Assembly (NCBI GenBank): GCA_018261755.1 | Contig: JAGTRJ010000005.1 | Span: forward strand, 29,615-93,614 | Direction: 5' to 3' | Length of the DNA stretch: 64,000 nt | From: Burkholderiaceae bacterium | Lineage (GTDB): Bacteria > Pseudomonadota > Gammaproteobacteria > Burkholderiales > Burkholderiaceae_D | In this document: positions 45,878-54,853 of the stretch, piece after piece | How positions within the stretch are numbered: position 1 is the stretch's first letter | Layout of the letters: each line of letters begins with the position of its first letter | Translations under genes and position numbers: made by a program | Notes under the pieces: generated by a model | The model's input: the letters and a program-made list of their open reading frames with translations, nothing else | The model's database searches: none | What the model was told of the DNA's origin: nothing

Positions 45878-46915
45878 ATGAGAAAAAAACTGCCGTTCCT
45901 GCTCCTGACCTGCCTGCTGTGTGTCAACAGTGCCAATGCGCTGGCCAATATCATGCTGTATGGCAACCTCGACATGGGTTACATGAAATGGAGCGGCAAC
46001 AAGCTGCGGATGGAAGAACGGTCGAGCAGCCGGATCGGTTTTCTGGGCGAAGAAGACATAGGCGGCGGCACGAAAACGATTTTCCAGCTCGAACAGCGCT
46101 TCACCGCCTACGATGGCATCGCACCAGCTTCGTATGCGTTTCAGGGCGGCTCGAATCTTGGTCTGGTCGGCAGCTTCGGCAAGCTCCGCTTTGGCCGCCT
46201 CAACCAGATGGTGACTGAAACGATGTGGGATTTCGACCCTTGGTACGACGATGGCATCGCCACCCATCAGCGCAACGTGGTGGCCGGCGGCAACTGGCGC
46301 ATGGGCACTGCCGGATTGCCCGGCAACGGGCGACAAGACAATACCGTGCGCTGGGATAGTCCGGCCTTTGGCGCTTATGCCTTCGGGCTGGCGTATCAGC
46401 TCAGCGGCAACGATGAGCACCCGTCCGGCCAGCAGCAAAATGCCGGTTTCAGCCTACTGGCGAAATACAACCGGGGGCCAACTACGCTGGCGCTGGGGTT
46501 TCACCGGCGCGCGAATTCAGCCAGTTCGCAATACTGGACGGCCGGCGCCGCGCACGAATTCGGGCCGCTGCGGCTGGTGGCGCTGTACGAACGCGCCACC
46601 AGCCGCAAAGAGTGGATCGGCGGCGACTATGACAGCGACCTGCTGGAGCGCAATTTCCTGCTTGGCCTGATTTACCAGCTTGGCAATCACACCATCAACG
46701 CATCCTACCAGCAGTTGAAAGCCGAAACCGGCGGCGCTAGCATCGGCATCGACCGCAAATACTCGCTCGGTTATGTTCACTGGCTGAGCAAGCGCACTTC
46801 GGCTTACATCGATTGGACACGAATCCGCCACGGCCAGCAATCCATCTTCTGCGGCAGCGGCTGCGGCTGCGGCACGGTAGGCGGTATCGCCATCGGCATG
46901 AACCACCGTTTTTGA
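45878..46915 (+). CDS. Gram-negative porin (Burkholderiales general porin type)
   Basis: The 345-residue protein begins with a signal peptide (RKKLPFLLLTCLLCVNSANALA) and continues with NIMLYGNLDMGYMKW and SSSRIGFLGEEDIGGGTKTIFQLEQRF, the hallmark N-terminal strands and constriction region of neisserial/Burkholderia 16-stranded porins. It ends IGMNHRF with the terminal phenylalanine. Unusually, the segment before the last strand reads FCGSGCGCG, three cysteines in a surface loop. The frame opens 13 codons earlier at 45839; ATG 45878 fits the signal peptide. Divergent from clpB, convergent with crcB. Confidence 0.9.
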   Translation: MRKKLPFLLLTCLLCVNSANALANIMLYGNLDMGYMKWSGNKLRMEERSSSRIGFLGEEDIGGGTKTIFQLEQRFTAYDGIAPASYAFQGGSNLGLVGSFGKLRFGRLNQMVTETMWDFDPWYDDGIATHQRNVVAGGNWRMGTAGLPGNGRQDNTVRWDSPAFGAYAFGLAYQLSGNDEHPSGQQQNAGFSLLAKYNRGPTTLALGFHRRANSASSQYWTAGAAHEFGPLRLVALYERATSRKEWIGGDYDSDLLERNFLLGLIYQLGNHTINASYQQLKAETGGASIGIDRKYSLGYVHWLSKRTSAYIDWTRIRHGQQSIFCGSGCGCGTVGGIAIGMNHRF

Positions 46916-46920
46916 TGGCT

Positions 46921-47295
46921 TCAGGCGGTCAGGCTGCGATACAGCGCAAACCCCAGGATGCAGCACATGATGGAGCCTGTCAGGTGCAGTGCGGAATGGC
47001 CAAAGGCCCACAGGTAATCGCCGCGCTGCAGCAGCAGCATCGATTCGGCGGAAAAAGTGGAAAACGTAGTCAGCGCGCCCAGAAAGCCGGTGATCACCAT
47101 CAGTCGCCACTCGGGCGCAAGACCTGGATGGCTATTGAAAAATGCGACCGACAGCCCGATGATGAATCCGCCACCCAGATTGGCGGCGATGGTGCCGAGC
47201 GGCAAATGGCTATGCACCGGATTCAGCCATACCCCCAGCCACCAGCGCAACCATGCCCCCAGTACCGCGCCAACGCCAACTGCAGCAAAACTCAT
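46921..47295 (-). CDS. crcB: Fluoride ion channel CrcB (Fluc)
   Basis: The 124-residue protein has four membrane helices and the CrcB features GAVLGAWLRW, NLGGGFIIGL and VITGFLGALTTFSTFSAES. Dimers of this protein export fluoride. Its ATG overlaps the stop codon of moaE (ATGA), so it is the last gene of the molybdopterin operon rather than an independently regulated fluoride gene; I see no fluoride riboswitch. Confidence 0.95.
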   Translation of the reverse strand: MSFAAVGVGAVLGAWLRWWLGVWLNPVHSHLPLGTIAANLGGGFIIGLSVAFFNSHPGLAPEWRLMVITGFLGALTTFSTFSAESMLLLQRGDYLWAFGHSALHLTGSIMCCILGFALYRSLTA

Positions 47296-47762
47296 TTCGT
47301 TTTTCCTCCATTTTCATTCCAGCGCGCCAGCGCCGTGTCATCCGATGTGCGCGCATCGACCCAGCGCGCGCCGTCCGGCGTCTGTTCCTTTTTCCACAAC
47401 GGCGCAGCGGTTTTCAGGTAATCCATCATGAATTCGCACGCCGCAAACGCTTCGCCGCGATGGCTGGCAGTCACCGCCACCAGTACGATCTGATCCAACG
47501 GCTTCATCGGCCCAACACGATGGATGATCAGCGCATCAATGAATTCCCACCGTCCGCGCGCTTCATGCACGATATTTTCCAGCGCCTTCTCGGTCATGCC
47601 GGGATAGTGTTCCAGTTCCATCGCCGCCACGCTTGCGCCGTCGTTCAGGTCGCGCACGGTGCCGACAAAAGCCACCACCGCACCGATTTTCGGGTTGCTG
47701 GCGCGCAATCGCGCCACTTCGGTCGAAAGATCGAAATCTTCGGTCTGGATGCGGACTGTCAT
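47292..47762 (-). CDS. moaE: Molybdopterin synthase catalytic subunit MoaE
   Basis: MoaE holds precursor Z (cyclic pyranopterin) while MoaD delivers sulfur, giving molybdopterin. The 156-residue protein shows GAVVAFVGTVRDLNDGASVAAMELEHYPGMTEKALENI, HRVGPMKPLDQIVLVAVTASHRGEAFAACEFMMDYLKTAAPLWKKE, the full family signature including the catalytic lysines. It overlaps crcB and lies 48 bases downstream of a methyltransferase gene which separates it from moaD. Confidence 0.97.
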   Translation of the reverse strand: MTVRIQTEDFDLSTEVARLRASNPKIGAVVAFVGTVRDLNDGASVAAMELEHYPGMTEKALENIVHEARGRWEFIDALIIHRVGPMKPLDQIVLVAVTASHRGEAFAACEFMMDYLKTAAPLWKKEQTPDGARWVDARTSDDTALARWNENGGKTK

Positions 47763-47810
47763 CGGGATTTCAAGCTGTCTGAAAATGCAAAGGTAGCTGT
47801 AATGGTAGCA

Positions 47811-48971
47811 CTATCGGTCGGCCATAACCGCCAACCGCCAGAGCGAAGTCACCTCGGCCGAGCGTGCTGCGTGCAGCGGATCATCGGCATCGGTCGCCTT
47901 CGGGTGCGCTGGCTTGGCATCCAGCCGCGCAAGAACTGTCAGCCCGGCGCCATCTATCCACGCCAGCAGTTCGTCCCGCGTGCGCAAACCGAGGTGCTCG
48001 GCCAGATCGGACAGAATCAGCCAGCCTTCGCCGCCAGATTCGAGATGCGCGGCCAGACCGGACAAAAAGCCTTTCAGCATCGCGCTGTCTGGATCGTACA
48101 CCGCGCGCTCAATCGCAGCATTGGGCCGCGCCGGCACCCACGGCGGGTTGCAGACGACCAGCGGCGCCTTGCCGAATCGGGCAACATCGGGAAACAGATC
48201 GGCCTGCTGCAATTCGATCTGGCCGCGCAAGCCTAGCCGTTCGATGTTGTCCGCGGCACAGGCCAGCGCACGCGGGTCCGTGTCGGTCGCAATCACGCGC
48301 CGAACACCGCGTCTGGCCAGCGCGGCGGCAATCACGCCGGTGCCAGTGCCGATGTCAAACGCCAGTTCGGTCGATGGCAACGGCGCTTGTGCCACCAGTT
48401 GCAAATATTCGCCGCGCACCGGCGAAAACACGCCGTAGTGCGGATGGATGCGCGCGCCCAGCGCGGCGATCGGCACCCCTTTTTTGCGCCATTCGTGCGC
48501 GCCGATCAGCCCCAGCAGTTCGCGCAGCGATACCACCGAGGCTTCGCCGGCCGGGCCATACGCTTCTTCGCATGCCGGCCGCACCTCCGGCGCGCGCCGC
48601 AGCGGCACGGTGTAGTCCGCGTCGAGCGGCAGCAGCAGCATGCCCAGCGTGCGCGCACGCTGTGACTGCGCCTGCCGGTGCAGGTGAAACGCTTCGGTCG
48701 GTGACGCTGGCGCCGTTTTGGCCTTGCGTGGCTTGCGCCCGGTGCCTGCTGCACGCCGCGCCATTGCGTTCAGCAACTGGCGCGCATTCTGGAAATCGCC
48801 GCGCCACAAGAGCGCCGTGCCTTCGGAAGCGAGGCTGAATGCGCGGTCGGCCGGCATCGTGTCGTCGGCAACAACTACCCGCTTCGGCGGCAAAGCGTTA
48901 TTTTCCGAGCGCCAGCGCGCCTGGCGCATTTCGCCAGCTTCCTGCCAGTACATTGTTGGTGGTGCGCTCAT
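47811..48971 (-). CDS. SAM-dependent methyltransferase (NPPW-type)
   Basis: The 386-residue protein has an unusual N-terminal half (residues 1-190, with RRAAGTGRKPRKAKTAPASPTE) and a C-terminal Rossmann methyltransferase domain with motif I AFDIGTGTGVIAAALARRG and motif IV VVCNPPWVPARP. The NPP(Y/F/W) motif is typical of N-methylation of glutamine, adenine or guanine, as in PrmC, RlmG-type or HemK-like enzymes. The substrate is unknown. It sits between moaD and moaE in the same direction, yet no role in cofactor synthesis is known for such an enzyme. Confidence 0.82.
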   Translation of the reverse strand: MSAPPTMYWQEAGEMRQARWRSENNALPPKRVVVADDTMPADRAFSLASEGTALLWRGDFQNARQLLNAMARRAAGTGRKPRKAKTAPASPTEAFHLHRQAQSQRARTLGMLLLPLDADYTVPLRRAPEVRPACEEAYGPAGEASVVSLRELLGLIGAHEWRKKGVPIAALGARIHPHYGVFSPVRGEYLQLVAQAPLPSTELAFDIGTGTGVIAAALARRGVRRVIATDTDPRALACAADNIERLGLRGQIELQQADLFPDVARFGKAPLVVCNPPWVPARPNAAIERAVYDPDSAMLKGFLSGLAAHLESGGEGWLILSDLAEHLGLRTRDELLAWIDGAGLTVLARLDAKPAHPKATDADDPLHAARSAEVTSLWRLAVMADR

Positions 48972-48982
48972 AAAGGTTCGTC

Positions 48983-49080
48983 TTTCAATCTCGAACTGTT
49001 TGCAGCCAGGCTGCGAGCGCAGGCTGTACGAATAGTACGCAAGGGGAAGCTATCGAAACTACGGGCTATTCGGATTGAAA
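48983..49080. other. Intergenic inverted-repeat structure after moaD
   Basis: TTTCAATC-T-CGAA near 48983 is matched inverted by TTCG-GATTGAAA ending at 49080, next to the moaD stop codon. Inside, CGAATAG (49029-49035) pairs with CTATTCG (49066-49072). The transcript between moaD and the methyltransferase gene can therefore fold strongly. No second copy was seen in the window. Confidence 0.5.
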
Positions 49081-49338
49081 TCAGCCGCCGGTCACCGGCG
49101 GGAAAAAGGCCACTTCGCAGCCTTCCGTGATCGCCGTATCCGCCTCGGTCATCACATGGTTGTAGGCCATCCGCAGCGATTTGCCTTCTGCCAACGCTTC
49201 TGCCCATGCGCCGCCGCGCGCGACCAGCCACGTACGCACGCCACCGACCGTGGTTACCTCCGGCGGCAGGCTGACATTTTCCGAAGCGGTGCCGACCGCT
49301 TCGCGCACGCTGGCAAAAAAGCGCAATTCGATTTTCAT
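49081..49338 (-). CDS. moaD: Molybdopterin synthase sulfur carrier MoaD
   Basis: The 85-residue ubiquitin-fold protein starts KIELRFFASVREAVGT and ends VAFFPPVTGG; the terminal Gly-Gly becomes the thiocarboxylate that donates sulfur to precursor Z. Its start lies two bases after the moeA stop, so the two are translationally linked. Confidence 0.96.
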   Translation of the reverse strand: MKIELRFFASVREAVGTASENVSLPPEVTTVGGVRTWLVARGGAWAEALAEGKSLRMAYNHVMTEADTAITEGCEVAFFPPVTGG

Positions 49339-49340
49339 GG

Positions 49341-50573
49341 TCAGTAAAGGAGTTCGTTGAAAGGCAGGAAGCGGACGATATCGCCCGGTGCAATCAGGTT
49401 GTTGGGCGGATTGTCAATCAGGCCATCGCCCCAGACGGTCGAGGTCAGCACGCCAGCGCTCTGGTTCGGGAACAGATCCAGCCCGCCCTGATCGTTGATG
49501 CGGGCGCGCAGGAATTCATTGCGCCGGTCGGCCTTTTGCTGCGCGAAATCGGCCCGCATCGCATAGGCGGTCGGCACAACCTTTTGCACCCCTTGCAGGC
49601 GCAGCATGAACGGCTTGACGAACAGCAGAAAGCCAATCAGCACCGACACCGGATTGCCCGGCAAACCGATGAAGAATGCATCGTCCCGGCCGGCGACACA
49701 GCGGATTTCGCCAAACGCCAGCGGCTTACCCGGCTTGGATGCAATCTGCCACATGTTCAGCCGTCCTTCGGCCTCGACCGCCGGCTTGATGTAATCCTCC
49801 TCACCGACCGAAACGCCGCCGGAAGTGATGATCAGATCATTTTCCTGTGCCGCGCGCGCCAGCGTTTGCCGGGTGGCTGCCAGCGAATCGGGCACGATGC
49901 CGTAATCGGTGAGGTCGCACCCGATATTCTGCAGCAGGCCGCGCAGCGTGAAGCGGTTGGAGTTGTAAATCGCGCCCGGCTTGAGTTCCTCGCCCGGCAT
50001 CGCCAGTTCGTCGCCGGTGAAAAACACCGCCACCCGCAGGCGGCGCACGACCGGCAGTTCGGCCAATCCGACCGATGCCGCCAGCCCCAGTTCCTGCGGT
50101 CGCAGGCGCGTGCCCGCTGGCATGATCACGCTGCCGCGACGGATATCGCCCCCCGCAGGCCGGATCCATTCGCCAGCAGTCGGCTGATAGTTGATGGTCA
50201 CGCGCTCGCCGTCAGCCACGCAGTCTTCCTGCATCACGACCGCATCCGCACCCGGCGGGATCGGCGCTCCGGTGAAAATCCGCGCCGCCGTACCCGGCTG
50301 CAGGGGTTGCGGCACGGTTCCGGCTGGAATGCGCTGCGACACCGGCAGCGTAGCCGCACCAGCTGCGCATTCCGCCACCCGCACCGCGTAACCGTCGCGG
50401 TCGGAATTGTCCGCCGGCGGCACGTCAAGCTGTGACTCGAGATCTTCGGCCAGCACGCGACCGTTCGCCTCCAGCGTCGGCACGCGCTCGACCGCAGTTA
50501 TCGGCCGAACCGCCTTGAGCAGCAACTCCAGCGCCTCGGCCACGGTCAGCAAGGGTTTCGGTTGGTTCATCAT
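49341..50573 (-). CDS. moeA: Molybdopterin molybdenumtransferase MoeA
   Basis: MoeA inserts molybdenum into adenylylated molybdopterin. The 410-residue protein has the MoeA core: NSDRDGYAVR, RIFTGAPIPPGADAVVMQEDC, GDIRRGSVIMPAGTRLRPQELGLAASVG, FFTGDELAMPGEELKPGAIYNSNRF, LIITSGGVSVGEEDYIKPAVE and FFIGLPGNPVSVLIGFLLFVKPFML. Two adjacent ATG codons open it. A dispersed-repeat copy lies between it and the upstream thrC gene. Confidence 0.97.
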   Translation of the reverse strand: MMNQPKPLLTVAEALELLLKAVRPITAVERVPTLEANGRVLAEDLESQLDVPPADNSDRDGYAVRVAECAAGAATLPVSQRIPAGTVPQPLQPGTAARIFTGAPIPPGADAVVMQEDCVADGERVTINYQPTAGEWIRPAGGDIRRGSVIMPAGTRLRPQELGLAASVGLAELPVVRRLRVAVFFTGDELAMPGEELKPGAIYNSNRFTLRGLLQNIGCDLTDYGIVPDSLAATRQTLARAAQENDLIITSGGVSVGEEDYIKPAVEAEGRLNMWQIASKPGKPLAFGEIRCVAGRDDAFFIGLPGNPVSVLIGFLLFVKPFMLRLQGVQKVVPTAYAMRADFAQQKADRRNEFLRARINDQGGLDLFPNQSAGVLTSTVWGDGLIDNPPNNLIAPGDIVRFLPFNELLY

Positions 50574-50602
50574 CTGTTTTCCGGTTGCAGTTCCGTTCTG
50601 GC

Positions 50603-50683
50603 GGCCAAAAAATACTCCCGCCAGTATTTTTACATCGCCAGCAAATATGTGGCCTGGCGTTTCTTTTTAACTCATACTCCCGC
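50603..50683 (-). repeat. Dispersed repeat copy G between thrC and moeA
   Basis: Read on the minus strand it starts GGGAGTATGAG about 50 bases after the thrC stop, continues AGGCCACATATTTGCTGGC, then the core AATACTGGCGGGAGTATT followed by T's and GGCC. The right CAGTCAGT arm is missing. It ends 30 bases before the moeA start codon. Confidence 0.75.
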
Positions 50684-50733
50684 AAAACCGTCTCTCATGC
50701 GATTGCCCGACGATGACCAGACGGGCTGGCGCA

Positions 50734-52206
50734 TCACAAGCCGGTGCGCGCGGCGATATAGGCCTTCATCTTTTCGGCATCGGCCGGCATCACGTCGAAC
50801 CGCTGTGGCAGCGACTCGATGTTTTCGAACCCGGCCGGGCGCGGCGCATCCTTGCCCAGCGCTTCCTGTATCGTTTCGTTGAACTTGGCTGCCAATGCGG
50901 TTTCCAGCACGATCATCGGCACGCCGGGTTGCGCATGTTCGCGCGCGACCTTGACGCCATCAGCGGTGTGGGTGTCGATCATCACGCCGTACTTGGCGTA
51001 CACGTCGCGTATCGTCGCCAGCCGGTCGGCATGCACCGACTTGCCGGATTCGAAGCCGAACCGACCAACCTGCCTGAATTCGTTGCCTTCGCTACCCGGC
51101 TGACCCGACAGGTCGAAACCGCCGTGGGTATCGATTTTGCCGAACAGCGCGCGCACGCGGTCACCATCGCGCCCGGTCAGGTCGAAGATGAAACGTTCGA
51201 AATTCGATGCCTTCGAAATATCCATCGACGGGCTGCTGGTGTGGAAAGTTTCGGCCGACTTGCGCACGCGATACACACCGGTGCGGAAAAATTCGTCCAG
51301 CACGTCGTTTTCGTTGGTCGCGACCACCAGCTTATCGATCGGCAAGCCCATCATGCGCGCGATGTGGCCGGCGCAAATATTGCCAAAGTTGCCGGACGGC
51401 ACGGTGAACGACACTTTTTGTTCGTTCGAAGTCGTGGCCGACAGGTAGCCCCGAAAGTAGTACACCACCTGCGCCACCACGCGCGCCCAGTTGATCGAGT
51501 TCACGGTGCCGATTTTCTGTTTTGCCTTGAACGCCAGATCGTTGGACGCCGCTTTCACCATGTCCTGGCAATCGTCGAACACGCCTTCGACCGCGATGTT
51601 GTAAATATTTTCATCCGGCAGGCTGAACATTTGCGCCGTCTGGAACGCGCTCATCTTCTGGTGCGGCGACAGCATGAACACGCGGATGCCCTTTTTGCCG
51701 CGCATCGCGTATTCGGCCGAGCTGCCGGTATCGCCGGAAGTGGCGCCGAAAATGTTCAGTTCGGCCTTTTGCTTCGCCAGCGCGTATTCGAACAGGTTAC
51801 CGAGCAACTGCATCGCCATGTCCTTGAACGCCAGCGTCGGGCCGTTCGAGAGCGCCTGCAGGAGCAGCGTCTTGCCGCCCACGCTTTCCAGCGGATGCAG
51901 CGGTGTAATCTGCTGCGCATCGGCCGGCGTGCGCGCGTTGCGGTATACCTGTGGCGTATAGGTCTTGTGCGCCAGCGCCTTCAGATCCGCTTCCGGGATG
52001 TCAGTCGCGAACTTTTTCAGGATCTCGAACGCCAGATCGGCATACGACAGCTTGCGCCATGCATCCAGCTCGGCACCAGTCACTTGCGGATATTCAACCG
52101 GCAGATATAGCCCGCCATCGGGCGCCAGACCTTCGAGCAGGATTTCTGAAAACGAACGCGGCGCAGCGGCGCTGCCCTTGCTGGCGCGAGTGGAAACGTA
52201 TTGCAT
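50734..52206 (-). CDS. thrC: Threonine synthase
   Basis: Threonine synthase turns O-phosphohomoserine into threonine with PLP. The 490-residue protein starts MQYVSTRASKGSAAAPRSFSEILLEGLAPDGGLYLP, has the PLP-lysine motif NGPTLAFKDMAMQLLG, GATSGDTGSSAEYAMRGKKGIRVFMLSP and SGNFGNICAGHIARMMGLPI. This is the long fold-type-II class typical of proteobacteria. The open frame extends 32 codons further; ATG 52206 is the family start. The usual upstream hom gene is not present; the next gene upstream is divergent nadE. Confidence 0.96.
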   Translation of the reverse strand: MQYVSTRASKGSAAAPRSFSEILLEGLAPDGGLYLPVEYPQVTGAELDAWRKLSYADLAFEILKKFATDIPEADLKALAHKTYTPQVYRNARTPADAQQITPLHPLESVGGKTLLLQALSNGPTLAFKDMAMQLLGNLFEYALAKQKAELNIFGATSGDTGSSAEYAMRGKKGIRVFMLSPHQKMSAFQTAQMFSLPDENIYNIAVEGVFDDCQDMVKAASNDLAFKAKQKIGTVNSINWARVVAQVVYYFRGYLSATTSNEQKVSFTVPSGNFGNICAGHIARMMGLPIDKLVVATNENDVLDEFFRTGVYRVRKSAETFHTSSPSMDISKASNFERFIFDLTGRDGDRVRALFGKIDTHGGFDLSGQPGSEGNEFRQVGRFGFESGKSVHADRLATIRDVYAKYGVMIDTHTADGVKVAREHAQPGVPMIVLETALAAKFNETIQEALGKDAPRPAGFENIESLPQRFDVMPADAEKMKAYIAARTGL

Positions 52207-52316
52207 GATGATTGCGCGAAAACAATGTAAAACCCAGATTTTACCCGTAACCTGTATTTGCCGGTGAGCGCATGCGATAATTCCCGCAACTGTTTTGCTC
52301 AAACCCCGTCAATGTC

Positions 52317-53930
52317 ATGACCATCAAAGTCGCCATCGCCCAGATCAACTGCACTGTCGGCGATTTCAGCGGAAACCGCACCCGCATCGCCGAACTGGCC
52401 CGTCGCGCAGCCGCCGCGGGAGCCGACATTCTGCTGACGCCGGAACTATCGATTTCTGGCTACCCGCCGGAAGACCTGCTGCTGCGCAACGCTTTTTTCG
52501 ACCTCACGCAGCAGGCGCTCGATGAACTGGCAGCGGAACTGTCGACACTCAAAGGGCTGCATGTGATCGTCGGCCATCCGCTGTTGCGCGACGGCCAACG
52601 CTACAACGCCGCTTCGGTGCTGCTTGAAGGCAAGACGATCGGCACCTACTGCAAGCACAAGCTGCCGAACTACATGGTGTTTGACGAGATGCGCTATTTC
52701 GCCTCGGCCAATGAACCGTTCGTGTTTGACGTCAAAGGCACCCGATTCGGCCTCAACATCTGCGAAGACTGCTGGTTCCCGCAAGCGCCGAAGGCGGCGC
52801 GCGATGCCGGAGCAGAAGTGCTGCTGATCCTGAACGGCTCGCCGTACCATATGCACAAACAGCATGTGCGCTACGACATGATGCGCGAGAACGTGCTCGC
52901 CTGCGGCATGTCGCTGGTATATGCGAATCTGGTCGGCGGGCAGGATGAACTGGTGTTCGACGGCAATTCGTTCGTGATGAACAGCAAGGGCGAACTGTGC
53001 CTGCAACTGCAGCACTGCGAAGAAGACTGGCGCATGGTTGAATTTGATGGCGCCGAACCCCGTCAGCATCCATTTGAAGGCGATCGCTCCATCGAGGCGA
53101 TGGTCTACCACGCGCTGGTGCTGGGCGTGCGCGACTACGTCGGCAAAAACGGCTTTCCGGGCGTCATCATCGGCCTGTCCGGCGGCGTGGATTCGGCGCT
53201 AACGCTGGCGGTGGCGGTCGATGCGCTTGGCGCGGACAAGGTGCGCACGGTGATGATGCCTTCGCCATACACCGCCGAGATTTCGCTGACCGATTCGCGC
53301 GACATGGTGCGTCGCCTGGGCGTGCGCTACGACGAAATCCCGATCAATGCCTGCTTCACCGCTTTCAGAAACACGCTGTCGAAGGAATTCGCCGGGCTGG
53401 CCGAAGACACGACCGAGGAAAACATCCAGGCGCGGATACGCGGCACGATCCTGATGGCGCTGTCGAACAAGCATGGCTCGATCGTACTCACCACCGGCAA
53501 CAAGAGCGAAATGGCGGTTGGCTATTGCACGCTGTATGGCGACATGGCCGGCGGCTTTGCGGTGATCAAGGATATCGCGAAAACGCTGGTATACCGCTTG
53601 TGCCATTATCGCAACACCGTATCGAACATCATCCCGACGCGCATCCTGACGCGCGCGCCGTCGGCCGAACTGAAACCGGATCAGACCGATCAGGATTCGC
53701 TGCCGCCGTATGAAGTGCTGGATCCGATCATGCAGCTTTACATGGAGGAAAACCAGAGCGCGGCCGAGATTGTCGCCGCGGGTTATGCCGCCGCCGACGT
53801 GCAGCGCATCACCCACCTGATCCGCATCAACGAATACAAGCGCCGACAGGCGCCAATTGGCATCCGCGTCACGCACCGCGCCTTCGGCCGCGACTGGCGC
53901 TATCCAATCACGTCAAAATACCGCGAATAG
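52317..53930 (+). CDS. nadE: Glutamine-dependent NAD+ synthetase
   Basis: NadE forms NAD+ from deamido-NAD+, ATP and glutamine. The 537-residue protein joins an N-terminal nitrilase-like glutaminase domain with the triad E43 (TPELSISGYPPEDL), K113 (CKHKLPNYMVFDEMRYF) and C149 (NICEDCWFP), to a synthetase domain with the pyrophosphate loop GLSGGVDSALTLAVAVDALG. The C-terminal end contains TPSAELKPDQTDQDSLPPYEVLD-type substrate contacts (as APSAELKPDQTDQDSLPPYE). No strong ribosome-binding site precedes the ATG. glnB follows 36 bases downstream. Confidence 0.96.
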   Translation: MTIKVAIAQINCTVGDFSGNRTRIAELARRAAAAGADILLTPELSISGYPPEDLLLRNAFFDLTQQALDELAAELSTLKGLHVIVGHPLLRDGQRYNAASVLLEGKTIGTYCKHKLPNYMVFDEMRYFASANEPFVFDVKGTRFGLNICEDCWFPQAPKAARDAGAEVLLILNGSPYHMHKQHVRYDMMRENVLACGMSLVYANLVGGQDELVFDGNSFVMNSKGELCLQLQHCEEDWRMVEFDGAEPRQHPFEGDRSIEAMVYHALVLGVRDYVGKNGFPGVIIGLSGGVDSALTLAVAVDALGADKVRTVMMPSPYTAEISLTDSRDMVRRLGVRYDEIPINACFTAFRNTLSKEFAGLAEDTTEENIQARIRGTILMALSNKHGSIVLTTGNKSEMAVGYCTLYGDMAGGFAVIKDIAKTLVYRLCHYRNTVSNIIPTRILTRAPSAELKPDQTDQDSLPPYEVLDPIMQLYMEENQSAAEIVAAGYAAADVQRITHLIRINEYKRRQAPIGIRVTHRAFGRDWRYPITSKYRE

Positions 53931-54305
<375 letters not shown>

Positions 54306-54312
54306 TGTGTTC

Positions 54313-54335
54313 GGGGCAGGTCTGAAGCCTGCCCC
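54313..54335. terminator. Hairpin after glnB
   Basis: GGGGCAGG (54313-54320) and CCTGCCCC (54328-54335) form a perfect 8-bp stem with a 7-base loop, eight bases after the glnB stop. There is no T-run, so termination may depend on other factors. Confidence 0.55.
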
Positions 54336-54370
54336 TGCTGGCCGTGGCGCGGTTCACCCCGCGCCAGAGT

Positions 54371-54817
54371 TCATTCCTTCACTGGCTTCCAGTCTTTCGC
54401 CAGTTCCTTCGCCTGCGCAACCTGCTGCGGTGTCATCGTTTCTTCCAGATCCTTCATCCGCCGAGTGGCCGGGCCAAAACCCTGATTCGACGACAGCGTT
54501 AGCCATTTGTCGGCTTCAACCAGGTTCTTTTTCACCGTCACGCCGCTGGCATACATCTCGCCGACATTGTTTTGCGCTTCAGGATGCCCCTGATTGGCGG
54601 CCTTGCGCGCCCAGAACGTGCCTTTTTTATCACTGTGATCGACCCCGTTCGCGGTCAGGTACAGCATCGACAGCTGATGCTGCGCTTCCGCATCGCCCTT
54701 TTGCGCCTTGATGGTGTACTCTTTTTCCAGATCGGTGCTGGACGTGCATCCTGCCATCGCCATCGTCGCCAACGCGATCGCACAGGCCGCGCCCCATTTC
54801 TTCAATCCTGCGTGCAT
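54371..54817 (-). CDS. SEL1-like repeat lipoprotein
   Basis: The 148-residue protein has a lipoprotein signal ending ATMAMAGC and at least two SEL1-type helical repeats (GDAEAQHQLSMLYLTANGV, GHPEAQNNVGEMYASGVTVKKNLVEADKWLTLSSNQG). Such repeats bind partner proteins in the periplasm. It converges with glnB and lies 36 bases downstream of the Smr gene. Function unknown. Confidence 0.82.
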   Translation of the reverse strand: MHAGLKKWGAACAIALATMAMAGCTSSTDLEKEYTIKAQKGDAEAQHQLSMLYLTANGVDHSDKKGTFWARKAANQGHPEAQNNVGEMYASGVTVKKNLVEADKWLTLSSNQGFGPATRRMKDLEETMTPQQVAQAKELAKDWKPVKE

Positions 54818-54853
54818 CTACTCTCCCCGTTATGTTACAAACCTGCCAGCCTT

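Noticed and set aside
47240..47300. Fluoride riboswitch ahead of crcB
   Set aside because: The crcB start overlaps the moaE stop, so there is no room for an RNA switch.
48972..49080. In-frame extension of the methyltransferase gene into the moaD gap (YYSYSLRSQPGCKQFE)
   Set aside because: The stretch is open and protein-like but contains no ATG, GTG or TTG after the in-frame stop, so it cannot be an ordinary start; the DNA is better explained as a hairpin region.
50713..52110. 465-codon frame antisense to thrC
   Set aside because: Arg/His/Val-rich shadow over an unambiguous threonine synthase.
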